Assembly (NCBI GenBank): GCA_905331475.1
Contig: CAJNYU010000001.1
Span: 310,001-374,000 of the forward strand
Length of the DNA: 64,000 bases
Origin: Rotaria socialis
Taxonomy: Eukaryota > Rotifera > Eurotatoria > Philodinida > Philodinidae
Direction of reading: 5' to 3'
Shown here one piece after another: positions 11,601 through 23,580 of the stretch. The number at the start of each line of letters is the position of its first letter. Positions within the stretch are counted from its first letter, which is position 1. Under the pieces are notes generated by a model, which saw only the letters and a list, made by a program, of their open reading frames with translations, made no database searches and was not told the DNA's origin. Both the position numbers and the translations under genes were made by a program.

Positions 11601-12241
11601 AATAACTATTCATATGAAGCACAAGTACTTATTGAAAAATATGTCCATTTAGGAATGGTGATAAATCTGCTGGTGAAAGCCATTTTGTGTATCATCACGC
11701 TGAAACAGATCAGCGTGCTGTCTTGAGCTTTTTAATGGAAACCGAAGATAGCACAAGGCATCAAGTGTATCCGAGAAATAGATCAAAAGCTGTTGCAATG
11801 GAGCAACAGTGGCAAACTTATTTTGATACTGCACGTCATCTAATGGAGGAAAATAGTTCTGCCACAGTTGATTTAACTTTGAATTTACTTATGGGAAGCA
11901 ATTTAGCTGAATTTTGGCGATATGAAGGATCGTTGACTACACCATCATGCAAGGAAAATGTTTTTTGGACCGTATTCCGACAACCTATTTTGATTTTAAA
12001 CTATGATTTTGAAGCTTTTCGGGATGATTTATTTTTTGAAAGTTATCGTGGTCCACAGCCACTTTATCATCGACAAGTCTATCGAAGTTTTCTCAACGAA
12101 AAGCTGTCACCAATACCCGACGAAAACGTTTGTATAAATAAATCGGAAGCAGGATTGTTCTTCGATATCTTTCATCAAACAACCATATGTGTGTTACATT
12201 TTAGTTTTCTGGCTTTTTATCGATTATTCTACTTGAACTAA
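11601..12241 (+). pseudogene. Alpha-carbonic-anhydrase-like, frameshifted 3' part
   Basis: The family signature is clear near the C-terminus: WRYEGSLTTPSCKENVFWTV followed by PI. Upstream, AGESHFVYHHAETDQRAV aligns with the usual E-x-H-x-V-H stretch, so the third zinc-ligand His is kept. One frame gives YSYEAQVLIEKYVHLG (11607-11654) and another continues NGDKSAGESH (from about 11654). Joining them needs one extra base at 11652-11655, so this copy has a 1-base deletion or a sequencing error. The canonical FHFHWG is KYVHLG here, so the first ligand His appears to be Tyr. That points to a non-catalytic, carbonic-anhydrase-related protein. A hydrophobic C-terminal tail (about 20 residues) could be a membrane or GPI-anchor signal. 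N-terminal exons were not found and may lie in the 11130-11229 gap. Confidence 0.7.
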
Positions 12242-13280
12242 TTTATATTGGCATAACTTTTTCAACTAATCTTACTATAATAATTTTTCAGAGTTCGCAA
12301 TTTCAACTGCATTTTGCCTCAAAGATGTTTGACTTGAATTCAAATTTTCGCAGAATTTGAAATAGCAGCTCCTCTGATTAGTCATCTTGCCTTTCAATTC
12401 ATATTACCGAATAAGGTTCCTTTTTTATCTTCATCACAATACGAGCTTCTCTCGTTTATTTTTCTTCATTCTTTACTGACTTTTTCATTGGAAAGTCAAC
12501 CACATAATATGTAGATCGGGTGCGAATGTCTATGCAACTTTTTCACGTATTGATAGGCATAAATCCGACACGGAATTCAATAACAGATCAGCAGATCGGA
12601 TTTATGTTAATATTCACTGATATACAGATTTTCAGAACCGATCGAAATTCCATGAGCTGTATTCCAATCTATTGTCTGTGGGATCCCACAAAAATCTTGA
12701 GATCTTGCATGAATCGTGTAAGTTTAGTTAAGATTTCTGTTTCAATATACTTCGATATTCAACGGCAAAAAGTGTATTAATTCTTGATGTTGAACTCTGG
12801 CATATTCCTTATGTAGTTTCAAACTTTTTCGGTATTTCTCGAAATTATGTAATTCTCAGCATTAGAAAAATGTTTTGGTTGGCTAACTATGCCATCATCG
12901 ATTAAATGTTTTATTTTCGACAAATTGGATATGAGCTTTCATCGAAGCTAAGAAAAGCAGCCAAAATATCATGAATGAAATATGTTGTGTTTTGCATAAG
13001 CCAGACATGAGATTTCAGTAAAATCGTTCTCAGCGTCCAAATCCTCAACATAATACATAAGTTAAAGATGTTTAAAGTTCGCAAATTTATACAAAATCAT
13101 GTATGTCATACTTGAAACTGCAATTCAATTATTCAATTATCAATCGATAGCATTGTCCGAATCAACTGTTTATCTATTAGTTACAACTAAAAACTAATCT
13201 ACCTATTGGGACATAGCCTGTTGGAGTAGTCTTAAAAAGTAATGGTGCACAAGTATGCAATGACAAAGGTGTTTTGACTG
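12242..13280. other. Non-coding, possible exon remnant at right edge
   Basis: No supported gene. On the minus strand, about 13170-13275 has an open stretch (THTCAPLLFKTTPTGYVPIG-like) in a different frame directly downstream of the small secreted protein at 13281-13559. It may be that protein's C-terminus after an intron or frame break. Confidence 0.35.
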
Positions 13281-13559
13281 TTAATAGTTCATAGCCAGCC
13301 GACAAACTCTATCATTATAGACTATAAACGATTTAGCTGTTTGTGTTTCAGGCTCGATTACAAATTTATATGAACTTGTTGTTAGAGTATCTGGAGATAA
13401 AGTACAATTTCCATTGTAATTCAATGCAACATATGTTCCATTGGGTGACGTTGTACACTTATTAGGATTCAAATTAACCCAATGAAATATATTAAATATT
13501 GGCAAGGAAACATTGAATGAAACTAAACACGCGATGATCAAAACACCAAATCCAACCAT
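13281..13559 (-). CDS. Small secreted or membrane-anchored protein
   Basis: Ninety-two residues starting MVGFGVLIIACLVSFNVS, a good signal peptide or anchor. The mature part has four Cys, three N-glycosylation sequons (NGT, NCT, NVS at the signal edge) and a Ser/Thr-rich middle. I recognise no family. The frame stops at AMNY, but another minus-strand frame continues open for about 35 codons with a Cys and a stop at about 13180, so the true C-terminus may lie there. The neighbouring minus-strand genes are also secreted or surface proteins. Confidence 0.45.
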   Translation of the reverse strand: MVGFGVLIIACLVSFNVSLPIFNIFHWVNLNPNKCTTSPNGTYVALNYNGNCTLSPDTLTTSSYKFVIEPETQTAKSFIVYNDRVCRLAMNY

Positions 13560-14956
13560 ACTGATGTCGATGTGAAAATACTATTTTTTTTTCAGGAATG
13601 ATGCGCACTTTTGATGCCAGCTGCTGATATCTCCCCAGTGATAAATAAATTTACTCGGTAAGACTGCAATAAATAGTTGCTAGAAAGAAAAATAAAACAT
13701 CCGGTAACATGTTGTTCTTATCAAACATCGCTTTTGGTTTTCCATAATAAAATTTCTTATTTCAACTATAATTATTAAGTAATTTTCAAGTAAAATGTTG
13801 ATGCTCTGTTTTGAGAATTATTTTTTATTTTCAAATCTGGTTAAAACTGCAGTTATGAACAAACTAGAAAGCTTAGTAACCTTGTAATCGATTTTTCTCT
13901 CGCTTATTTGCACAGCATTGAAGAAGTATCAAAAATCTTGTTACATTTAACCGTAGAAAACTTGAGAAGATATTCTCTGTATTTGTGTACCTTGCATTTG
14001 CATACTGACAGTCCTCCACATGTTTGCATTCTATCAACAGGAATCAAAGGATACTCCCATATGAAAAAGCTTCAATGAAAATTAAACTGTTTATGAAACA
14101 CAAAATTCAACAAATATTGATCGATCATGAATTATATTTATTTTTGGCGATTAAAATCCATCTTACAATAGAATCGCTATCAAGCTTCAAACTAACTTTC
14201 GGCTATCAGTCGGTAATCAAACTTATTCCATCGTGGACTATATTTTTGCGCAGAAAGGAAAGCGTTGATAAACCTTTATGAAAAGACACCAAATGTATCG
14301 CCGATATTTCTTCTCATAATTTAACTTTGTGAATCTTTTGAAATGTGTTTCAATGAAGAATATCAATACACGTTTGATAGATAACTAACATACACATGAA
14401 ACTGCGTGAGAAAAGTAATGGCATACATCGTAAGCGCAGTTGATTAGTAGCATGCATTAAAAAACCTATAGCTTCATCAAAGACACAAAGAATTTGTTTC
14501 ATTTAGGATGCTCCGCTTATCGATGCTAATCACAACTGGAGACGGGGACCGTCTAATGTGAAAAATTGGCATCATAAGAAAGTTGATTTGCTCTTTTAAA
14601 TACTTACACCAAACTATATGAACATTGTTGTTGATCTTGTCGTTGCGTTAATTAGATATCAACATTCATACTCTCACTTTCCACAGGTAGGATTTGTTAG
14701 ACATTGGTCTAACGCGAATGATTGTTTTCTTTGACAGCATTACATTCAAATGTTCACAGAGCAATACAAAATCGATTTGGGAGCTAGAAATTTATTTTCA
14801 GATAGAAATAGCACGTTTAGAAGATTTGAAAAGATTTCAAAGGTACAATAGAAAAAAAATCAGTGTTGAGAAGAAATGAATTGAAAACGAAAAAGATCAA
14901 AAAGTCTATTCCACTTCATGGAATTGTTAAGATAAATTGAGAGCAACGTGTATTGC

Positions 14957-15489
14957 TTAAATCAACTGATAGACAAGAGCAATTGGTAGAATTATGGCCA
15001 TAGAAATAACCGATAGGCTTTGAAGCGAAGATGCACTGTTACATAACTTCGTAGTGCAACAGCATGTAGAACTAGTTACACCATTTATATTTTGTGACTT
15101 ACAGCCATTCACGTCTCCAGAGCAGTCGCCAGTTGTATTTACACCACGACGTGATATGCTGAAAATGCCATTGCTTTCACTCTTTACTTTCTGGAAAAAA
15201 AGAAAACGATTTATGAGTTTTAGCGCCATGAAGTAGAGAAGAAAATCAAAAGAACATACCACACACGCTATAAAGGTAGTATCGTCATCCGTGTTGTCGT
15301 CATTCATGGCACTTGCATTGAACGGATCACCACAACCCGAGTTTACGCCGCTTTCACAATAATAACATTCTAATCCATGAACGATGTAGATGCATCCTAT
15401 TTATACATCAAACTCAATAAAATGATATTGATCGATTGATTTAAAACTTAATTACCTAGGATAGATAGAAGAAGTACTATAGACTGCAT
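14957..15489 (-). CDS. Ly6/uPAR-type GPI-anchored protein, copy 1
   Basis: Three exons (15489-15456, 15396-15260, 15190-14957) with GT-AG borders and matching phases give 134 residues. Exon 1 and the start of exon 2 form the signal peptide (MQSIVLLLSILG...). The mature domain has the three-finger pattern of the Ly6/uPAR superfamily, closest in style to the quiver/sleepless type: LECYYCESGVNSGCGDPF, then FIACV, then TCCCTTKLCNSA. The C-terminal 20 residues are hydrophobic, as expected for a GPI-attachment signal. The likely role is cell-surface modulation of a receptor or channel; the partner cannot be told. A close paralogue with the same exon structure lies 2.5 kb upstream on the same strand. 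Confidence 0.8.
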
Positions 15490-18006
15490 GCTAGTTGTTC
15501 TTGTGTGATATTATTTCTTCTGATGATGAAAATGAGATATATCTAGTGCACAAAATAATATAAAAAAAAGACGTCTAAATTCACACGAAAAGAAAATCGG
15601 GAAAAAATGCATATATTTAGACGATGCGAACGTACTAAAGCTTTTCTACGAATAGATTATTGTTGTGAATTTCAATCGTGTATTTGAATCAATTATATAT
15701 CTGTGCTTCGCAGATTCGGATTGTTACAATTTTTACTAAATGAACTAATAGTTATACTTTTCTTCTCTACAAACTCGTATTAAATTTGAACTCTTGATTG
15801 ATGCGCTAAGAGATCATTAACAAAACAACAGTTGATATCGTTGCAAGAGGATGATCTGATTTTATTTTAATGACAGTTTATCTCAACTTTTTGTCAAACT
15901 GTGCAGCTCTGTGAATTATAATTATTCTTCTAGATAATAGGCTCAGCTATTTATCTATAGTCACTGCATATTATGTGGAAAAAGAGGACAAGAGGATTAC
16001 AAACGTTTAGAAATACTATATGTGTGTATAATTGTTTCTCATCTCTACGGATATAACTAGAAAAACTAGACAATCGTAATTCTATCTGACTCTAACACAT
16101 AAATAGCCATATGAACATCATAGATAAAGTACAATCAGTCCATGTCTATTTGACTTAAAAGTAAATGAGAATGTTAATAGCAGAGAGAATAGAAAATGAA
16201 GAAATACTCATTTAAACATGCAAATGAAAGACTCTATTTATGAAATCTATTCAAAAGTGCGCCACTCAACATACTGAATTCTTCTAAAGTGATGATGGCT
16301 GTGGGATCTCATAGCGAACTGTCATTTGATCTCTATGGAAAAAGAATTCTTTTACTGTAGATTTTTATTTCAACCTCTCTCTTATGCACTTGATATTTAT
16401 ATTCACTAATACGATTATGAAATGTGATCTTGAATATTTTGTAAACTTACCTTACCGATTACTGTAAGAAGGAAAAAAGAGAGTTAAAAAGATCATGTGA
16501 TTAGATACAAATATTGGCTGATAAAACATATACAGAAATTAGCTGGATGGAAATGTACAGACATTTTTCATTGTCATTATAAGCCGCGTAAGCTCACGCT
16601 CCTTCCTGACGTAGAACACAAAAATACTGAAAATTCTTCCACATAAAGAGAATGACGACTATATTTTATTGACTAAGTATTTATTTGTTTGCCTTTAACT
16701 TTCTTAGGCAACGCTTCATAAAAACAAATAAATGGCGAAAAAGATTTGAATCTTTTCTCGAAGAGATCTTGGATTTGACCCTACCATGACAATGTGAAAT
16801 ATCTTAGTACCATAGTGATATTAGCTTTGCCAGCGATCTTTATTGTACTTATTGTTTGTAGTTCTACTGCAAAGATATCTAACTTTTTCAGATAAAGATT
16901 TTGCGCAAAAAAGTTAAATTCTTAATGAAAATAATTTTATTGTAGTATCCGATTCCTTATAAAAGGAGAAGCAAAAAAACATGTTTCTGATTCAACAAAT
17001 CACAGTTAACTGTATCATTATATCATCGTTAGATAGTTACAGCCTAAAACAAGATCGTCAATCATTTTACTCATTTATTTAAAATAATTCCATTTAATAT
17101 CTCATCCATAATCGTGGCCATGAGAGCAAATTACATTCTATTTTTATTTAGTTGTTCGTCTTTGTATATACGTATATCTAAAAGATCCTTTATGTGTACG
17201 ATACAGTCCATCACGATCACTTTTGTGTAGATAATGCATACAGTTAAAACTAGTTTTACTTCCATTCCGTTTGCTTCCACTGTGTCAAATCGCATTCAAC
17301 AAAATTCTTGGTCGATCAGGAAAAATAGCTTTCCGATGATGTTCTTGCTTTACCTAGTTACTATAACATACACAATCAACTAATAGTTCGGCCAAAGACA
17401 GCTTTATCTGCTTGTTTTCTTTACCGACTAATAATATCCTATTCAACATTACGCAAGACGTTTCTTAATTCAGCCAATATTTTTCTTTATTGAAAGCAAT
17501 TTCCTGCTCTGATATTTTGGTTGTTGACATTCACTGGCGCTTAACATGGGAATCGGAAAATATGGAAAATGGCTAATACTCGAGCTTGTATCTCTACTGT
17601 GGATATGTTTCTTCTCTCCATTTTTGCCAAGGAGTAGGCGTCAATGGTTCCAACCTTTTTCGGTCCCGATCCAAATCTAATGAAACGGAACTTGAATGCT
17701 TTCAATTAAATTTTCTAAAGCTTTCCCGCAATAGAATAATCCTAGTTGAGTCCATCTAACTCGCTGGGTACGCATTCAATTAGTGGCATTTTACACTGGT
17801 GATATTCTGTTGTCATTGCCAGTTCTTACTTTGTAGAAAAATTATCTAAGAACGTTTTCTTTTATTTTCAAAATGAATAAGCAAGTTTAGCAGATTGAAA
17901 AATAATAATGGAAAGCAAGTGGTGAAGTTAAAACAAAAATAATTGAAAAATCCATTCAAACTCAAGCAAGCATTCAGATAAATTGATGAAAGTAACCAAA
18001 GACCAT
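15490..18006. other. Intergenic between Ly6 paralogues
   Basis: I find no supported gene, RNA or long repeat. The stretch is AT-rich with scattered short open frames. Confidence 0.45.
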
Positions 18007-18549
18007 CTAAATATCTTGCATCCACTGATAGACGACGACGACTGTTGATACTATCATGATCATGAAACGAACTGATTGCTTTTGAATGGAAAGTGCACTA
18101 TTACATAAGTCCGAAGTACAGCAGCATGTCGTAATACTGTTGACAGATTTGCACCCGTTCCCGCCCCCGATACATCTTTCGGTAATAGGTATACCACTGC
18201 GCACAACAAGGATAGCGCCTTTGATTTCACTTTTTACCTTCTAAAGAAATAAAAAGATAGTTTGATCGTGTTAGTGCCATGAACAAGACATGCAAGCGAA
18301 AGAAAAACATACCATGCATACTTTGTGCTGACCGGCACCAGCCGTTTCATTCGTAGGTATTAATGACGAACTACTAAACGGGTCGCCACAATTGGGTGTG
18401 GAGGCAGATTCGCAAGCATAACATCTTAATCCATTCGCAACAGAAATACATCCTATTCATGCGTGAAATTCAATTAAATCATAGATTACTTTTCATACAT
18501 TTAAATCTGAGTTACCTAAGATAAATAAAAGTGCAAATACGACTTGCAT
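18007..18549 (-). CDS. Ly6/uPAR-type GPI-anchored protein, copy 2
   Basis: Three exons (18549-18516, 18452-18313, 18240-18007) give 135 residues. Exon 1 is 34 nt and exon 3 is 234 nt, the same lengths as in the copy at 14957-15489, and both introns fall at the same phases. The signal peptide starts MQVVFALLFILG. The mature part has GLRCYACESASTPNCGDPF, a central VCMKVKSE and TCCCTSDLCNSALS, the Ly6/uPAR Cys framework with the terminal CC..DLCN. The hydrophobic tail (FMIMIVSTVVVVYQW) fits a GPI signal. The pair is evidently a tandem duplication, now diverged in the loops but conserved at Cys positions. Confidence 0.8.
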
Positions 18550-20293
18550 TCTCGTAACTCCTGGTTTGTGTAACTTCTTGGAACAATGAAAACTATATCA
18601 ATCTATAATGAGATTAAGCACTATAAAAACCAAACATATGTACCGTCAAAAGCGAGTTTATTTTCGATCAAAGTTTTAAAAGGATTTTTAACTCGTTCAA
18701 TACTAGAATAGGCTGTCTCCCTAAAAAAAAGTACAACTATATTCCACATTTTCTGCTCGGTTTGGTGTGCAATTCAAATGAATCAATTAATTTTTTTGTA
18801 TTAATTGATTGAAATAGACCCTTACGAATCAGAACTAGCACGCAGTTTTGGTACAAGATACTCAACGAATTCAAGTTCAGTAATCATTTATCTAAAGCAA
18901 AACTTTAGATAAGTTCGATCTATAAAATATGTTTTCGTTTTACCCAAAATTCACTTGGCTGAAAGTCAAACGGTGAACAGCATGTAAAAATATTTCTGAC
19001 TTAACAAAATTCGCCTAACTGGTAAACGGTGTACTCCAGTAAAACGTGTTCATTTTGAGCCATATTCATTGCTTTCGAGTTTTTTTTAATAGATGCATCA
19101 CTAGACATGCCATATATAGCTTGTCGTGAAAAGTTTCCTATACTCAATCGAGAAGACGATTATAAGAACATAGACAACGAGAGAAAATATTAAAAAGGAT
19201 TTTGTACATTTATTGCCAACTCCTATCGTATAGCGAATGAGAAGTATCTTTATCTCCCAGAGAAAAAACATGAGTTTTATTATTTTATTTCATGGCTGGA
19301 ATAACGCTAAATTGAAGCGAGTACAAACTCTTCATGCCAAGTAAGTTTTGAATATACGGAAAAATACAAAGTGAATCTCAAAATTCTGATATATCGAATA
19401 TATAAAAACTAATTGATAAAACCTAAGTATGACTTATGACATTTGTCTTCATATCTACTCAGATAATCAGATAAAGTGAACTATGATAGTTCTATTCTAC
19501 TCTAAGCAATAAATAAAAAGACGATCGATTGACATTGAATTAAGAAGTGATTACTCAGTAGATATCTGTATCTACTTTACTGGAATAAATCACTACGTCA
19601 ATTGTTATCTGTATGTATAAAAAAATGCAATACTTCACCGAAGGATATGTGGAAACTCAGAATATCAAAATCATATTGAAATATTTGTATGTCCTATTAT
19701 TCGCAATAACGGACAGCACTAACAAGTACTATACTCAATACCAAATATTCTTCGTCAGCTAACATATACTTATATTTAACTATGAATGAATACAATGAAA
19801 AGGCAACAAAGAGATAATGTATGAAAACAAGCGTCTACTGCTTTAAAAAATGAAGCATAAATAGTAAACTAACTGAAAAACATAAAATGGGATCTATAAA
19901 TATCAGAGAAATATGTGTAACTGTCATGCAAAAAAAACAGACTATGAAAATAGGAGCTAGGAGCATGATTTTCCTATTTATTTTAAAGAAATATAAATTG
20001 TCGGTAATTTATACTTTGAATAAATATGAATATTGCTTTATCACAATTTATATTTAAAATAAATACAAATATTGTTTTAAGTATAATTTTTATTAAAAAA
20101 CAATATAATTTATTTTCCGTCTATTCAAAGGCATGGGTGTGGAATCTGATTTCAAAAAATTCTTTTTTTTAAATAGCTATGATAGTAAATTACTATTAGT
20201 AATTTATCATGGCTGATTGATATCGTATAGTTATATCTTTCTATTTTTATTTCATTGTAATTAAAAAGAAATTACTCTTTTATAATGCAAAAA
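18550..20293. other. Non-coding stretch
   Basis: No supported gene. A single weak telomere-like motif (gggtgtgg) lies at 20137. The 3' part is very AT-rich. Confidence 0.4.
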
Positions 20294-20823
20294 TTATTGT
20301 AAGCGAGATCGTATTTTTGATGACGAATCATAGTCAACAACTAACTCATCATTCAACAAAAGTAGGTGATCGTTAGTAGCCACATCAGTTAATAAAATTC
20401 TGCATTCTGTGAGAATAACCCGAGCAACACAAGTCAATTGACGTTGACCGGAACTAAAATTTGCACCCCATTGAAAGACAGACGAAAGAAGATTATTTGA
20501 ACTTTTAGCTATTATTGGTTTGATCTGTACTGCTTCGAGTACTGTCCATAATTGTTCATCCGAGTAATAGTTAAATGAGTCGGGATGATATCTGAGAGCA
20601 CCACTAAAAAGGACAGGTTGTTGAGGAATAACATCGAGATTCGAACGTAGTTGACGAACTGTGATACGACTGATATCAATATTATCGAGAACAATTTTAC
20701 CTTTGATAGATGATCGATCTACTGATCGCAAAAGCTCATGAAATAAAGATGATTTTTCAGTGATGGCTCAAGACCAGGACGATAGCGTAAGGAATAATTG
20801 TGAAAATAGATTTTGCCACTATT
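20294..20823 (-). pseudogene. ABCC-type transporter NBD2 fragment
   Basis: The frame from 20731 reads LRSNLDVIPQQPVLFSGALR, then YHPDSFNYYSDEQLW, WGANFSSGQRQLTCVARVIL and ILLTDVATND. These match the Q-loop, D-loop neighbourhood and ABC signature (SSGQRQ) of the second nucleotide-binding domain of ABCC/MRP exporters. The preceding NYSLRYRPGLEPSL (about 20823-20767) is the usual lead-in, but the core GxxGxGK of Walker A is missing: the sequence jumps from about EPSL to KSSLFHELLR in another frame, so about 20 residues are deleted with a frame change. Walker B has Val for the catalytic Glu (TDVAT for DEAT). The transmembrane part is absent. It is a dead fragment. Confidence 0.8.
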
Positions 20824-23580
20824 CAGTCAGCTAGGGAGTGTTTGAGTAAGCTCTTGTGCGCTACTATCATCTTGTGCTCTTCTTAACTATGCATATTGAT
20901 CGATGCACTCTGCTAATTGTTGCATATCTCACTGAGGCTATTCAGAAATACATGCCGTCAGTGTACGGGTGTGAGTATGTTACACTAAGAAAGTTCACAC
21001 GCAAACCCAAGAGTGATCAAATAGCATGTATGTCATAAAAGAAAAGAAATCGATATGCATTATATCAGTCTTATAGCAACGTTTGTTGATTGTAATAAAT
21101 TTCAATTGATTCCTAATTGCATCCTTTTTTAAATGCGTTGAAAACTGATGATCGAAAAAATTCCAACGACCCATATTGTTAAATGAAATTAACGCATGAA
21201 AAAGTTTTCCCTTCAATAAATAGTATAGCTAATTTTAATGCACGTAAATGCTTTAGTTGAAGACAAGATCATAATCAAAATGGCACAATAACCCAACTGA
21301 TATAAAATATTAAAACGGGAGAATTGCGTATTTATGGAGTATGCTAATACTTGTTATCGTATTAAAAAAGCATTAATAAATGTCTTATTCAAAAAATAGT
21401 TTTCTACAACATTAAATATGTATAATCATATCGAGATAAGCAGGCAAAACTCCAGCTAGAATTGATGATTCACGATTTCATTAAGAATAAAATCTAAAAA
21501 AAACTATCGAAGTACGTTGAGACTAAAATTAGAAACACTTCGTTCAATTTAATGACAGCAGCTATATTTAGCATCTAATTCAGCATGACTTTTCCCATGT
21601 AAACTGGTCATGTTGAATAAAAATAAAATTTCCTTCACTAATTTTATCTTTCCAAAGGTTTGGAATATCTTATCAACAAAGTCCAAGATAAAAGACCTAG
21701 ATGTGATACATATGTCACGATTAAGCCACGTATTCAGGGACATGTAATGAATTATTTCGACAACACTGAATTCTCGAATAGCGCAATCATTCTATTAAAA
21801 ATTATTCGATGTCATCCTACAAAAATAAGCCTTTCTTTGAAGTCAGTTGAATTGATTAAGAATTTTCAGGATATTAGCCTATCAAAATTGAATATCAGAT
21901 AAAGACAAAGCGCCAAATACTCGATTTTTTTCCAGCTGACGATATGAAAGAACCAATGTCGCTATTTACTTAGTCTTTGTGCAGTCGCTACATACGTCAT
22001 TTGTAGCTATCGTGAAGACAAATCCAATTCGTTACTCTTTAATGATATATTCTTAGCCATCATGAGATTGAAGAAAGGAAAGGATTTATATCTGAATTCA
22101 TTCATTAGGAACTGTCAAAAAAATGACTTTACATTTCAAAATGCGAAGATGTGGATTAAAAGTCTATGGCTATTTTTAAGATGTACTAAATATAACGATA
22201 ATCATTTTAACTCGTTTCGTCTCACGAATTTCATACGTGCAACAGATGTCGTTATGTTTGTATTCATTTTTTCTTGTAGTGATGTTCGTCTTTGTTTTTG
22301 TAGAATAAATAATGGCTTTACTTATATCAAAGATTTAAGAGGATTGCTCTTTCTTCTTTTTTGATTATAGTGCAATCTCCTTATTATGAACACGATCGGG
22401 AACTTTGAAAAACATTCATCACAGGAAGTGCCTATATAATTTATTGTAAAGTGAAGAAAAAGTTTTAATATAATTACTTCAACATTATCACTAGATAAAG
22501 ACGAAATACAGTCTACAACAAGTGTGAAAGTATATAATGTAGGAGGACATTTTGATTTTGGTTTGTTTCCGAATTATTTCAATATCCTGTTTTACGCTTT
22601 TCAAATGTTTGATGAAGAATCAAGCGAAATATTAACTTTTCGAGCTAATTTAATTTTGTACATCCTACTCTTGTTGTGATATCGTTTGTTACTTCTACAC
22701 GGGCAATGGTCAAATAGTACAAAAAATTTAATCACTCGTAGTGTATTAAGAGAAAAACACATGTTATTATTAGAGAAGTTATATACGACAAAGGAAATGA
22801 GTAAAAAAGGTGTTCATATTGAAGACAGACGTTGTCAGGAATAAAACGCTCCGCCAGACTTGATACTCTTTATATTTAGGAAAAGTTCACGGGTAGAGAT
22901 TTTACTGTATACCACTAGCTTGTTTACTACGAACAGATATTAAATGCGTATATTCTTGAAAGCTTTTTTTTAAATGATATTTTCTTTTTAAACGACATTA
23001 TGTGTTGTTACTAATAAGCAGCTCTTATATGATTATGAGTTAAAATAGACATTCATAGCAGAGGTTTTCTTTTGGTTTGACAGAAGAAATTAATATCGTA
23101 AAATCGGTATGCTATATTGAAGAAAAAAAATTCATTTTTTCATGAAGCTACGAAAATCTTTCTTAACGTTAACAATTTAATTTTTTTATTCTATTATTTT
23201 TACTCTACAGCATGCATATAAAGAATGAGGGTAATCCCTGTGTTTGTTTGATGAAGTGAAATCTTCTATAGAGTGTTTTTAGAGTTTTTCTTTAATATGG
23301 CTACAATCTACATGCATCAAATAAGAAACTTTTTAAAACGTGTATAAGAAGATAATATCTTCTAAAAGCTCAAGATAAAGAAAAATATGCGGCATGATAT
23401 TTAGCGATTATAAAATGCCATTATCCTAGCAGGATGCTTAGCAATAAACTGAAAGAGGATTTCTTCGGTATTATGTGTTTGACGGGAAAATTAAAAGATC
23501 AAAAAAAGACTAGAGTGAAAGAAAGCAAGAAGAAAATTTTCTCATGTGTTCATATTTGTATTATTTTCTAAAAGGAAAAC
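20824..23580. other. Non-coding stretch upstream of the ammonium transporter
   Basis: Several open frames of 60-100 codons exist (for example 21660-21902 and 22062-22364). None shows a domain, a signal peptide or convincing splice structure, and I do not call them. A weak telomere-like motif (gtgtacgggtgtgagt) lies at 20961-20976. Confidence 0.4.

Noticed and set aside
12541..12620. Inverted 'ataaatccgacac / gatcggatttat' pair
   Set aside because: Short, with mismatches and no flanking duplication; likely chance.
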